Shown: piece by piece, positions 43,000-52,084 of the stretch
How the letters are laid out: every line of letters begins with the position of its first letter
Position numbering within the stretch: position 1 is the stretch's first letter
NCBI RefSeq assembly: GCF_009695765.1
Contig: NZ_VUNI01000020.1
Location: 1 to 60,068 of the forward strand
DNA length: 60,068 nucleotides
Origin: Roseburia porci
Lineage (GTDB): Bacteria; Bacillota; Clostridia; Lachnospirales; Lachnospiraceae
Direction of reading: 5' to 3'
The notes under the pieces: model-generated
Told to the model about the DNA's origin: nothing
The model's database searches: none
What the model saw: the letters and a program-made list of their open reading frames with translations, nothing else
Program-made: the position numbers and the translations under genes

Positions 43000-43761
43000 A
43001 TGGAGAAAAAAACAAAGATCAAAGTACGCGATCTCCATTTATATTATGGAGAAAACCATGCTTTGAAGGGTGTAAATATGGACATCAAGGACAACAGTGT
43101 CACTGCTTTTATCGGTCCATCCGGATGTGGTAAATCTACATTTTTAAAAACATTAAACCGCATGAATGATCTTGTGGATAATGTCCGGATCGAGGGAAAT
43201 GTGTACCTTGATGGAGAGGATATCTACGATGAGAACGTGGATACAACGGTTCTGCGTAAAAAAATCGGTATGGTATTCCAGCAGCCAAATCCATTTCCGA
43301 TGAGCATTTATGACAATATCGCATATGGACCGAGAGTCCATGGAATCAAGGACAAAGAAAAACTGGATCAGATCGTGGAGGAAAGCCTCCGCGGAGCTGC
43401 AATTTTTGATGAAGTGAAGGATCGACTGAAAAAATCAGCGCTTGGATTATCCGGTGGACAGCAGCAGCGTATCTGCATTGCAAGAGCACTTGCCGTTCAG
43501 CCGGAAGTACTTCTGATGGATGAGCCGACTTCGGCACTGGATCCGATCTCTACCGCAAAAGTAGAAGAACTGATGGAAGATCTGAAGAAAAAATATACCG
43601 TAGTTGTGGTAACACACAATATGCAGCAGGCAGTACGAGTATCGGATGATACAGCATTTTTCCTGGTAGGAGAAATGGTAGAATTTGGTGATACCAAGAC
43701 CGTCTTTTCCTATCCGAAGGACAAGAGAACAGAGGATTACATTACAGGGAGGTTTGGTTGA
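43000..43761 (+). CDS. pstB: Phosphate ABC transporter ATPase
   Basis: 253 residues: Walker [11 protein letters not shown]-loop [14 protein letters not shown] (diagnostic for PstB), signature LSGGQQQR, Walker [15 protein letters not shown]-loop VTHNMQQ. Powers phosphate import. Stop overlaps the phoU start by one base. Confidence 0.96.
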   Translation: MEKKTKIKVRDLHLYYGENHALKGVNMDIKDNSVTAFIGPSGCGKSTFLKTLNRMNDLVDNVRIEGNVYLDGEDIYDENVDTTVLRKKIGMVFQQPNPFPMSIYDNIAYGPRVHGIKDKEKLDQIVEESLRGAAIFDEVKDRLKKSALGLSGGQQQRICIARALAVQPEVLLMDEPTSALDPISTAKVEELMEDLKKKYTVVVVTHNMQQAVRVSDDTAFFLVGEMVEFGDTKTVFSYPKDKRTEDYITGRFG

Positions 43762-44408
43762 TGCGTACAAAATTCGACGAGCAGCTTAATCAGCTGAATC
43801 AGGAGCTCATGCATATGGGCACAATGATCGAGGAACAGATTCAGAAGGCAGTGGTAGCCTTTATGAAACAGGATACAGAGCTTGCCAGAATCATTATGGA
43901 CAATGATACGGATGTTGACCGTGAAGAGAAAAAAATCGAGAATATCTGTTTTAATCTTCTGATGCAGCAACAGCCGGTTGCAAGAGATTTAAGAACTATT
44001 TCGGCAGCAATGAAAATGGTTACCGATATGGAACGTATTGGAGATCATGCGGCAGATATTTCGGAAATGACGATCCTGATCGCGGACAATACTTATGTAA
44101 AACAGCTGGATCATATTCAGAAAATGGCTTCTGAGACCGTGCAGATGCTGATGAAGAGCATACAGGCATACGTAGACAAGGATATGGAAGCAGCCAAAGC
44201 GATTATCAAAAATGACGATGTGATCGATGAACTTTTCCTTGAGGTAAAGAAGGATCTGATCGCAATGATCCATGCCAACGCAGATTGTGGAGAACAGGCG
44301 ACGGATCTTCTGATGGTTGCAAAATATTTTGAACGTATTGGAGACCATGCAACAAATATTGCAGAGTGGGTAATCTTTGCTCTGGATGATAAAAACCGGG
44401 AGGGTTGA
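43761..44408 (+). CDS. phoU: Phosphate signalling protein PhoU
   Basis: 215 residues in two three-helix bundles, each with the metal-binding E/DxxxD signature: DMERIGDHAADI and YFERIGDHATNIAEW. Links transporter state to the PhoR kinase and dampens Pho expression. GGAGG eight bases before ATG. Confidence 0.95.
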   Translation: MRTKFDEQLNQLNQELMHMGTMIEEQIQKAVVAFMKQDTELARIIMDNDTDVDREEKKIENICFNLLMQQQPVARDLRTISAAMKMVTDMERIGDHAADISEMTILIADNTYVKQLDHIQKMASETVQMLMKSIQAYVDKDMEAAKAIIKNDDVIDELFLEVKKDLIAMIHANADCGEQATDLLMVAKYFERIGDHATNIAEWVIFALDDKNREG

Positions 44409-44410
44409 TT

Positions 44411-44662
44411 ATGATGCGATGGCTTTGGGAAAATATAAAAAATAACATATGCAGGGAAGAGTGGCAGCAAAGGATATTTCTCTTTCTGAATACCGTTATG
44501 TGGATGGGAATTGGATTCCTGATCAGTTTTCTCATTGGAGTCATCTGCATGCCGGTTGGATGGACACTTCTTGGCTACGCATTGATCGCTGCCGGTTATG
44601 CTGCGGTTTTTATCGGTTTTCTCGGAGGATGCATTTTTCTGATGAGAAATACGCCAGAATAA
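44411..44662 (+). CDS. Small two-span membrane protein of the pst operon
   Basis: 83 residues. Charged N-terminus, then two hydrophobic helices (VMWMGIGFLISFLIGVICM and GYALIAAGYAAVFIGFLGG). No family recognised. Follows phoU at once behind GGGAGGG and ends before a new promoter, so it belongs to the pst operon and should be phosphate-regulated. Confidence 0.65.
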   Translation: MMRWLWENIKNNICREEWQQRIFLFLNTVMWMGIGFLISFLIGVICMPVGWTLLGYALIAAGYAAVFIGFLGGCIFLMRNTPE

Positions 44663-44664
44663 AA

Positions 44665-44753
44665 TTTTACATAGATTTTACATAGATAACCCTCCGGTTT
44701 TACATATACTTGTTATAGTGTTCTTTGTAAGAATGATGTAAAAAGTATGTAAC
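44665..44753 (+). promoter_or_regulatory. Pho box, promoter and TGTAA array of the Na/Pi cotransporter
   Basis: TTTTACAT at 44665, 44676 and 44698 (11 and 22 bases apart), then 10 bases to the -10 TATAGT (44714-44719), the same spacing as at pstS. Downstream of the -10, TGTAA recurs at 44726, 44737 and 44748 in 11-base steps. TGTAA is the reverse complement of the TTACA core, so boxes in both orientations flank the -10. Confidence 0.7.
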
Positions 44754-44770
44754 TTAAGAGGGAGCTTTCT

Positions 44771-46549
44771 ATGGACATTTTTGGTATTCTGACAATGATT
44801 GGCGGTCTGGCCCTGTTTCTTTATGGAATGAACGCAATGGGCGATGGACTTGCCAGGTTATCCGGAGGTAAGATGGAGCAGGTGCTGGAGAAACTGACTT
44901 CCAGAAGAATTATGGCAGTTCTTCTGGGCGCAGGAGTGACAGCAGTGATCCAGTCTTCTTCCGCTACGACAGTTATGGTCGTAGGATTTGTAAATTCGGG
45001 AATTATGAAATTAAATCAGGCCGTGGGGATTATCATGGGTGCCAACATTGGTACGACGGTAACTTCATGGCTGCTTTCGCTTACCGGGATTGAAGGAAAT
45101 AATATCTGGATTCAACTTTTGAAACCATCCTCATTTTCACCGGTTCTTGCAGCTGTCGGTATTATTCTTACTATGACAGCCAAAGACAATAAGAAAAAGG
45201 ATATCGGAAATATCCTTGTTGGGTTTGCCATTCTGATGTTTGGAATGGAGACCATGAGCGGCGCAGTAGAGCCGCTTGCATCAAATGAAAAATTTACGCA
45301 TCTGTTGTTGATGTTCCAGAATCCGATTCTCGGAATGATCGCTGGAACGATTCTCACAGCAGTCATCCAGAGTTCTTCGGCATCTGTTGGTATTCTGCAG
45401 GCACTGTGTGCGACCGGAGCAGTGAGCTTTGGTACTGCGATCCCGATTATTATGGGACAGAATATCGGAACCTGTGTGACTGCGATTATGTCATCGGTTG
45501 GAGCAAGTAAAAATGCAAAAAGAGCATCGATGATCCATCTCTTTTTCAATATGATCGGAACTATTTTATTCATGATCGTATTCTATACACTGAATGCATT
45601 TTTACATTTTACATTCCTTGGACATGCGGCAAATGCAGCAGGAATCGCAATCATCCACAGTTTATTCAATATCGGAGCGGTAGTCGTACTGTTTCCGTTT
45701 GGCGACTGGCTGGTAAAACTCGCAACACTTGCAATTCCGGATCATGCAGGGCATGAGGAAAAGAAACCGGATGAATTTGCAATTCTGGATGAACGTTTTC
45801 TGGAGCAGCCGGCGTTTGCAATGGAGCTTTGCAGAAATGCAGCAGTACGCATGGCAGAGGAAGCAAGAGATTCGCTTTATCTTGCAATTGGGCTCTTAAC
45901 GGATTATCATAAAAGTACAGCAGAGCGTGTTTCTGAGATGGAGAATAATGTAGACCGTTATGAGGATGCACTTGGAACCTATCTTGTAAAGCTCAGCGGA
46001 AAAGAACTTTCGACGAGTGACAGCAGGAGTATGTCGGTTTTGTTACACTGCATCGGAGATTTTGAACGTATTTCGGATCATGCAGTCAACATTATGAATT
46101 CTGCGAATGAGATCCACAGGGAAAAACTGGAATTTTCACCAAAGGCGATCGAAGAAATCGAAGTGTTTGCTTCTGCGGTGAGAGATATCGTAGGAGAGGC
46201 CGTTGATGCCTTTATGAAAAATGACCTGGAAAAAGCAAGAGATATTGAACCTCTGGAGCAGGTGATTGATGGACTCAACATGGAAGTAAAACAGCGTCAT
46301 ATCAAGCGCTTGCGTAAAGGAAAATGTACAATGGAGCTTGGCTTCGTACTTCAGGATATCTGTGCGAACTTTGAACGTATCTCGGATCATTGTTCGAATA
46401 TCGGGGTCTGCCTGATACAGATCAATGAAGATGGTTTTGAGACACATGAGTATCTGGATATTGTAAAGGATGAAAGCAACGAATGGTTCCGCAATGAGTA
46501 TATTGCATTGCAGGGCAAATACAGGCTCCCGGGTAAGAAAAGCAATTAG
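44771..46549 (+). CDS. Na/phosphate cotransporter with PhoU-like domain
   Basis: 592 residues. N-terminal ~310 residues hold two inverted Na/Pi cotransporter repeats with QSSSATTVMVVGFVNSG and QSSSASVGILQALC (QSSS motifs binding Na and phosphate). The C-terminal ~220 residues form a PhoU-like helical domain (DFERISDHAVNI, NFERISDHCSNI). NptA/YjbB type: low-affinity phosphate transport, direction uncertain. Own Pho-type promoter; 17 bases before phoP. Confidence 0.92.
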   Translation: MDIFGILTMIGGLALFLYGMNAMGDGLARLSGGKMEQVLEKLTSRRIMAVLLGAGVTAVIQSSSATTVMVVGFVNSGIMKLNQAVGIIMGANIGTTVTSWLLSLTGIEGNNIWIQLLKPSSFSPVLAAVGIILTMTAKDNKKKDIGNILVGFAILMFGMETMSGAVEPLASNEKFTHLLLMFQNPILGMIAGTILTAVIQSSSASVGILQALCATGAVSFGTAIPIIMGQNIGTCVTAIMSSVGASKNAKRASMIHLFFNMIGTILFMIVFYTLNAFLHFTFLGHAANAAGIAIIHSLFNIGAVVVLFPFGDWLVKLATLAIPDHAGHEEKKPDEFAILDERFLEQPAFAMELCRNAAVRMAEEARDSLYLAIGLLTDYHKSTAERVSEMENNVDRYEDALGTYLVKLSGKELSTSDSRSMSVLLHCIGDFERISDHAVNIMNSANEIHREKLEFSPKAIEEIEVFASAVRDIVGEAVDAFMKNDLEKARDIEPLEQVIDGLNMEVKQRHIKRLRKGKCTMELGFVLQDICANFERISDHCSNIGVCLIQINEDGFETHEYLDIVKDESNEWFRNEYIALQGKYRLPGKKSN

Positions 46550-46566
46550 CGATAGAAAGGAAAAGC

Positions 46567-47235
46567 ATGGCTTTAATTTATATTGTTGAAGATGACAGTA
46601 ATATCAGGGAAATAGAAACAATTGCACTGAAAAACAGTGGACATACGGTCAGTGCATTTGAAAAAGCAAGAGATTTTTATAAGAAAACAGAGGACATGGT
46701 GCCGGATCTGGTGCTTTTAGATGTTATGCTCCCGGATGAAAGCGGGTATGATATCGTAAAGAAACTCCGGAAGAATCCGGTGACAAAACAGATCCCGATC
46801 ATTATGGTTACGGCGAAAACGACCGAGATGGACATGATCAAAGGACTGGATGACGGAGCCGATGATTATATTAAGAAACCATTTTCCATTATGGAGCTTA
46901 TCACAAGAGTAAAGGCACTTCTCAGGAGAACAACTCCGGAGGAGAGCAAATATGCAAGAATTGACAATGTATTTCTGGATAATGAACGGCATATGGTGTA
47001 TGTAGATGATGCTCCGGTGGAACTGACCTTTAAAGAATATGAGCTTCTCCGGCTTTTGATGTCGAACCCGAGTGTCGTGCTTACAAGGGAAGTGATCATG
47101 CGGCATGTGTGGGGAACCGAGTTCGAGGGTGAATCGAGAACGGTGGATATGCACATCAAGACATTAAGACAGAAACTTGGAGCTGCAGGAAGTAAGATCA
47201 AGACCGTACGAAATGTCGGTTATGTAATGGAATAA
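46567..47235 (+). CDS. phoP: PhoB/PhoP-type response regulator
   Basis: 222 residues, OmpR family. Receiver: Asp8-Asp9 acidic pocket, phosphoacceptor Asp52 (LVLLDVMLP), Thr in VTAKT, Lys in YIKKPF. C-terminal winged helix with FKEYELLRLLMSNPSVVLTR and RTVDMHIKTLRQKLG. Placed within the phosphate regulon, it most likely binds the TTTTAC boxes before pstS and the cotransporter. It continues to the kinase gene across a hairpin. Confidence 0.88.
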   Translation: MALIYIVEDDSNIREIETIALKNSGHTVSAFEKARDFYKKTEDMVPDLVLLDVMLPDESGYDIVKKLRKNPVTKQIPIIMVTAKTTEMDMIKGLDDGADDYIKKPFSIMELITRVKALLRRTTPEESKYARIDNVFLDNERHMVYVDDAPVELTFKEYELLRLLMSNPSVVLTREVIMRHVWGTEFEGESRTVDMHIKTLRQKLGAAGSKIKTVRNVGYVME

Positions 47236-47241
47236 GAGAAA

Positions 47242-47274
47242 AACAGCCAGGCTGAAGGATTCGGTCTGGCTGTT
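47242..47274 (+). promoter_or_regulatory. Hairpin between regulator and kinase genes
   Basis: AACAGCCAG pairs with CTGGCTGTT in the 60-base gap, without a T-run. May lower kinase expression or protect the upstream mRNA rather than terminate. Confidence 0.5.
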
Positions 47275-47295
47275 ACTGTACAAGAAGGAGTTACA

Positions 47296-48609
47296 ATGAA
47301 ACGCAGAATCAATATTCAGCTGATCGGAATTGCACTGATCGCGATTTTATCAACCATGGTACTGATGACAAGTATCTTTTATGAGGTATTTCAGAAACAG
47401 GTAAAGGAAGACCTTCGTCTGGAAACGCAGGTATTATGCAGTACAGGGATTTTTGACGAAGATCATATGGATAAATTAAATCTTGCAGTATCTGAACTTC
47501 GAATCACATGGATCAGTCAGGATGGAACGGTATTATATGACAATGATGCAGATATTGGTTCCATGGATAACCATGCGACAAGACCTGAGGTTGAGGAGGC
47601 CTTTTCCGATGGGGAGGGTGAGACGGTCAGACGTTCCGATACGATGAACGCAAATACGTTTTATTATGCAGTCAGACTGGAAGATGGAAGTGTGCTCAGA
47701 GTCGCAAGGGAAGCTGGAAGCTTCTGGAGCATTTTTGAATCTTCTTTCCCTCTGATTGCGGTAATTATCCTGGTTATGACGGTTATCAGTATCATTCTGG
47801 CGCATTTTCTCACGAAGAAGCTGATCGCGCCGATCGAGCAGATGGCTGGGAACATGGACGATTTCAGTGGAACACCGGTCTACAAAGAGCTTGTCCCGTT
47901 CCTTACAACGATCCGCATGCAGCATGAGAATATTTTAGAGGCTGCAAAGGTAAGACAGGATTTTACGGCTAATGTTTCACATGAATTAAAGACACCGCTT
48001 ACTGCCATTTCCGGATATGCAGAGCTGATCGAAAATAAGATGGTCGAAGGAGAACAGCTCGAACATTTTGCAAAGGAGATCCGTCATAATGCGGAGCGGC
48101 TGCTTTCGTTGATCAACGACATCATTAATCTGTCGGAGCTTGATCGAACGGAGGATCAGATTCAGTTTGAGAATCTGGATCTTTGTGAAGTTGTGGAAAA
48201 CTGTTCAGATACACTGCGGATGAATGCGCAGCAGAAAAATCTTGAATTCAGCTTTGAGGGAGAACCTTGTATGATCCGGGCAAACCGGGATCTGATCAAT
48301 GAGCTTGTAACCAACCTTGGTGAAAATGCGATCCGCTATAATCGCGAAAACGGTTCTGTGGATATCCGTGTTTTTTCAGAAAATGGAAGACCTGTGCTTC
48401 TGGTTTCGGATACTGGAATCGGAATTCCAAAAGAACATCAGGACAGAATTTTTGAACGTTTTTACCGTGTGGATAAAAGCCGTTCGAAACAGACCGGAGG
48501 AACCGGCCTTGGACTTGCCATCGTAAAACATATTGTTGCGATCCATGATGCATCCCTGACACTTGAGAGTGAGGAGGGAAAAGGAACCACAATCCGCGTT
48601 GAATTTTAA
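47296..48609 (+). CDS. phoR: PhoR-type sensor histidine kinase
   Basis: 437 residues: membrane helix near 10-30, extracellular region to ~150, second helix (FPLIAVIILVMTVISIILAHF), HAMP-like linker, HisKA with FTANVSHELKTPLTAISGY, HATPase N-box ELVTNLGENAIRYN, G-boxes DTGIGIP and GGTGLGLAI. Partner of the PhoP-type regulator. Ends the phosphate cluster. Confidence 0.9.
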   Translation: MKRRINIQLIGIALIAILSTMVLMTSIFYEVFQKQVKEDLRLETQVLCSTGIFDEDHMDKLNLAVSELRITWISQDGTVLYDNDADIGSMDNHATRPEVEEAFSDGEGETVRRSDTMNANTFYYAVRLEDGSVLRVAREAGSFWSIFESSFPLIAVIILVMTVISIILAHFLTKKLIAPIEQMAGNMDDFSGTPVYKELVPFLTTIRMQHENILEAAKVRQDFTANVSHELKTPLTAISGYAELIENKMVEGEQLEHFAKEIRHNAERLLSLINDIINLSELDRTEDQIQFENLDLCEVVENCSDTLRMNAQQKNLEFSFEGEPCMIRANRDLINELVTNLGENAIRYNRENGSVDIRVFSENGRPVLLVSDTGIGIPKEHQDRIFERFYRVDKSRSKQTGGTGLGLAIVKHIVAIHDASLTLESEEGKGTTIRVEF

Positions 48610-48703
48610 AAAACCTTAAGAAATAGGTACTTGTGCATATTGTCCCATTGCCTTAGAATAAGAAAAGAGCCTTTTGAGAATGTTATAAAGGGGAGTGGGA
48701 AAA

Positions 48704-49501
48704 ATGGCAGCAAGGCGTAAAAGTGCAAAGGAAAAAGCATTGGACAGTGCTATCCGAATGGCATCGTGCGGGATCATGCTTGCATTTGTGCTGATTGGAA
48801 TACAGATGTTTTCCGGTTTTGTGGAGACAAAACTTATGGCACAGAATGAAGTGGTGAAGCCGGAAAATACGCCGTTACTGGAAACACCGGCAATTACAGA
48901 TACAGAGGAAGAACAGACAGGATTCACCGTCTGCATTGATGCAGGACATGGTGGAAAAGACAACGGGTGTGATTATAAGGGACGTTACGAAAAGGACGAT
49001 AATCTGACACTCGCACTTGCTCTTCAGGAGTATTTACAGTCACAGAACGTGAAGGTCGTCATGACGAGGGACGATGACAGCTTTTTGAAGTTGTCTGCCA
49101 GATGCCGGGTATCCAATGATGCAAAAGCCGATTATTACATTTCCCTGCATCGCAATAAAGGCGAAGGATATGGAATTGAAAGCTGGATCTACAGCAATGC
49201 CAACGATGAAAGTATTTCCCTGGCTGAAAATATCATGAAGGGACTTGAGACGGTAGGCATATCAAGAAACCGTGGAGTGTCTTACGGAACTTCAGAGGGG
49301 AACGGTTCCGATTATTATGTCAATTCCCATTCCAATGCACCATCGCTGATTCTTGAGATGGGATTTATCAATTCTTCAGAGGATAATAAGCTTTTAGATG
49401 ACCAGAAGGAAGCGTATGCAAAGGCGATCGGAGATGCGATTATTGAGACCTATCAGGCATATCAGCAGGACAAGAAAACAGGAGATTCAAGTGGGTTATG
49501 A
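48704..49501 (+). CDS. N-acetylmuramoyl-L-alanine amidase (Amidase_3)
   Basis: 265 residues. N-terminal membrane helix (~18-36), short linker, then Amidase_3: IDAGHGGKDNG (Zn His), a Glu-containing YEKDDNLTLALALQ helix, ISLHRN (Zn His) and LILEMGFINS (catalytic Glu). Cuts the amide between MurNAc and the stem peptide outside the membrane. ATG 48704 chosen for AAGGGGAG. Overlaps the deacetylase by 4 bases. Confidence 0.9.
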   Translation: MAARRKSAKEKALDSAIRMASCGIMLAFVLIGIQMFSGFVETKLMAQNEVVKPENTPLLETPAITDTEEEQTGFTVCIDAGHGGKDNGCDYKGRYEKDDNLTLALALQEYLQSQNVKVVMTRDDDSFLKLSARCRVSNDAKADYYISLHRNKGEGYGIESWIYSNANDESISLAENIMKGLETVGISRNRGVSYGTSEGNGSDYYVNSHSNAPSLILEMGFINSSEDNKLLDDQKEAYAKAIGDAIIETYQAYQQDKKTGDSSGL

Positions 49502-50469
49502 GAGAAAATAATAACAGACCAATGGACCGTGCAATGGCGGCGGTATTTTGCGCAATACTGTTAGTGGCGGTCGTGATCATTTTGCTGGTCGCAGGGCATT
49601 TGATGTCGAAAAATGCAAAGCACAAAGATTCCGGAAAGGCTGCGGAGAATACGCAGATTGAGGAAAGCTCCGAGACGATCGGGATGGAGACGCAGGAGAC
49701 CGAAGTGACGGAGACACTCGCGCAGGAAGAGACCGAGACGGAAGAACCGTTTATAGCGACACCGATTCCGAATGTGGAATCATTAGATACTACAAGTTAT
49801 GGATGGGGACAGGGCGTTCAGTTCGATGAGTATAATCGTCCGATCAGTGCTGTACAATATCAGGAGACTTACGGAAAATACAATGCCAATTTTATTGGTG
49901 AGAACAGGCCGGTTATCTATCTTACATTTGATGAGGGATATGAGTACGGATGTACCGAAAGAATACTGGATACGTTAAAAGAAAAGGGCGTACATGCGGT
50001 ATTTTTTGTGACACAGCCTTATGCCGAAGACAATCCACAGCTGGTTCAGCGTATGATCGATGAGGGACATACCGTAGGAAACCACAGTGTGACACATCCG
50101 TCCAAGGGACTGCCTTCCCAGACGATGGAGCAACAGCAGCAGGAAGTTATGGGATGTCATCAGTATGTACTGGATCATTTTGGATATACGATGCATCTGT
50201 TCCGTTATCCGACCGGGGCTTTTTCCGAACAGTCTCTTGCAATCGTCAATAACTGCAATTACAAGAGCGTGTTCTGGAGTTTTGCTTATCTGGACTATGA
50301 TGTCAATAATCAGCCGGATCAGACACAGTCTTTGCAGAAGCTTGTAGACCGTATGCATCCGGGAGCAATTTATCTGCTCCATGCAGAATCCGAGACAAAT
50401 ACTGCAATTCTTGGAAGCTTTATCGATCAGGCAAAAGCAGCAGGCTACAGCCTGGAAGCCTTTGACTGA
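49498..50469 (+). CDS. Membrane-anchored polysaccharide deacetylase
   Basis: 323 residues. One N-terminal helix (~17-38), a long acidic Thr/Glu linker (45-90), then a NodB domain (~130-320): YLTFDEGYEYG (metal Asp), HSVTHPSKG (metal His pair), LFRYPTGAFSE, and C-terminal IYLLHAES. PdaA/PdaC-like; probably removes acetyl groups from peptidoglycan sugars. Same operon as the amidase, so both modify the wall. Confidence 0.88.
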   Translation: MRENNNRPMDRAMAAVFCAILLVAVVIILLVAGHLMSKNAKHKDSGKAAENTQIEESSETIGMETQETEVTETLAQEETETEEPFIATPIPNVESLDTTSYGWGQGVQFDEYNRPISAVQYQETYGKYNANFIGENRPVIYLTFDEGYEYGCTERILDTLKEKGVHAVFFVTQPYAEDNPQLVQRMIDEGHTVGNHSVTHPSKGLPSQTMEQQQQEVMGCHQYVLDHFGYTMHLFRYPTGAFSEQSLAIVNNCNYKSVFWSFAYLDYDVNNQPDQTQSLQKLVDRMHPGAIYLLHAESETNTAILGSFIDQAKAAGYSLEAFD

Positions 50470-50484
50470 TCTGGAAACGCATAT

Positions 50485-51192
50485 TTATACGAGTGTTCCG
50501 TCCGGTGAGATCGTCACGATCTGAAGCGGGATATTTTTTCCGCTGGCAGCAATCGCTTTCTCGACAGCCATGGCAAGTCCGCCACAGCAAGGAACAGTCA
50601 TTCGTGTCAGAGTGATCGAACGGATATTGTTTTCGGAAAAGATCACAGAAAGCTTTTCACTGTAGTCAATATCGTCTAACTTAGGACAGCCGATCAGCGT
50701 TACGCGGTTTTTAATGAAGTCATTATGGAAATTACCATAAGCGTAGGCGGTACAATCGGCAGCGATCAAAAGATCACAATCATTAAAATACGGCGCATTT
50801 GGAGCTACAAGCTTGATCTGGACTGGCCACTGTGATAACTGGCTTGGAACAGAGTCGCAGGAAGCGGACGGAGCAGCTGGTTTCATAGAACGTGCCATGG
50901 AGCCTGGACAACCGTGAAATACCGGTGTCCGGGCTTCTTTTTGCTTTGCGTTTCTTTTTGCGAGATGCTCTTTTACAGCTGCTTCATCATAGGCGGCAGC
51001 TTCCCGTTCGATAAAAGAGATCGCATTGACCGGACAGTTTGGAAGGCAGTCGCCAAGTCCATCACAGTAATCGTCACGCATCAGCTTTGCTTTCCCATTG
51101 ACCAGGGCGATTGCACCCTCATGGCAGGCTTTGACACAAAGCCCGCATCCGTTACATTTTTCTTCATTGATTTCAATCACTCTTCTTACCAT
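50485..51192 (-). CDS. 4Fe-4S dicluster ferredoxin-like protein
   Basis: 235 residues. Two cluster motifs, CNGCGLCVKAC and CDGLGDCLPNC with extra spacing in the second. A C-terminal ~140-residue domain carries HGCPGS, LLIAADCTAYAYG, GCPKLDD and PCCGGL, resembling the iron-sulfur regions of hydrogenase or heterodisulfide-type redox proteins. Cytosolic electron carrier or NADH-linked accessory. Divergent from the Crp/Fnr regulator 132 bases away, which may control it. Confidence 0.8.
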   Translation of the reverse strand: MVRRVIEINEEKCNGCGLCVKACHEGAIALVNGKAKLMRDDYCDGLGDCLPNCPVNAISFIEREAAAYDEAAVKEHLAKRNAKQKEARTPVFHGCPGSMARSMKPAAPSASCDSVPSQLSQWPVQIKLVAPNAPYFNDCDLLIAADCTAYAYGNFHNDFIKNRVTLIGCPKLDDIDYSEKLSVIFSENNIRSITLTRMTVPCCGGLAMAVEKAIAASGKNIPLQIVTISPDGTLV

Positions 51193-51324
51193 TTGTTAAA
51201 TCCTCCATATATCAATACTGTTTCTTTAATTTTTCGTTGATAAATATTTTCAATACGAATATAATACAGATATCATTGAAAGTATGTTGTTTTTCCAACA
51301 AAAAGGAAAACAGGGGGAAGAAAT

Positions 51325-51996
51325 ATGAAAATTACGAGTGCAATGCGGGACGCGTCCATTTTTCGGAATTTGAGTGATGATGAAATCGTTGGAATGCTGC
51401 CCTGTCTGAATGCAAAAGAGCAGCATTTTAAGAAAAATGAAGTGATCTACCGGCCGGGAGATCAGGTGAGAAAGATCGGACTTGTGATTTCCGGTGCTGT
51501 CAGAATTGAAAAGATTGATTACTGGGGCAACCGCAAGATTATATCTGTGATTGAGCCGGGACAGATATTCGGGGAAGCTTACGCGGGAATGAAGACGATT
51601 CCAATGGAGATGGAGGTGCTTGCGGCAGTGCCGTCGGTCATTCTTTTTATGGAAGTCGGGAAAATCCTTACGACATGTGGAAATTCCTGCGAATTTCATT
51701 CCAAAATGATACGGAATATGGTCTATGTGCTTGCAGAACGCAATTATAAACTGACACAGAAAATGGATCATCTGACACAGAAAACAACGCGGGAGAAGCT
51801 GCTTTCCTATTTTTCCGAGCAGGCGCTGGAATGTGGAAGATCGGATTTTGATATTCCGCTGGACAGACAGCAGCTGGCAGATTATCTGAGTGTTGACCGG
51901 AGTGCAATGTCCACCGAGCTTGGCAAAATGAAAAAGGATGGCTTGATCGAATATCGGAAGAACCATTTTACACTGAAACAGGGAATGCTCGGGTAG
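51325..51996 (+). CDS. Crp/Fnr-family transcriptional regulator
   Basis: 223 residues. Cyclic-nucleotide-type beta barrel (~20-110, ending GQIFGEAYAG), dimer helix, and a winged helix (LDRQQLADYLSVDRSAMSTE). No N-terminal Fnr cysteine cluster is visible. In anaerobes such regulators often sit beside the redox gene they control; the divergent ferredoxin gene is the obvious candidate. Confidence 0.88.
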   Translation: MKITSAMRDASIFRNLSDDEIVGMLPCLNAKEQHFKKNEVIYRPGDQVRKIGLVISGAVRIEKIDYWGNRKIISVIEPGQIFGEAYAGMKTIPMEMEVLAAVPSVILFMEVGKILTTCGNSCEFHSKMIRNMVYVLAERNYKLTQKMDHLTQKTTREKLLSYFSEQALECGRSDFDIPLDRQQLADYLSVDRSAMSTELGKMKKDGLIEYRKNHFTLKQGMLG

Positions 51997-52002
51997 GCTG
52001 CA

Positions 52003-52031
52003 TTTACAAAATGTGGCAGCTGTGGCATAAT
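52003..52031 (+). promoter_or_regulatory. Promoter of the DUF815 gene
   Basis: TTTACA (52003-52008), 17-base spacer, CATAAT (52026-52031) preceded by TGTGG. Confidence 0.6.
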
Positions 52032-52084
52032 AAAGGATAAAGCATCGCAAAAGTTAAAGCAAACAATACAGGAGGTATTGGTAT

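Noticed and set aside
51250-52050. 266-codon minus-strand ORF opposite the Crp/Fnr gene
   Set aside because: Shadow of a clear regulator gene; Cys/His/Phe-rich composition and no domain pattern.
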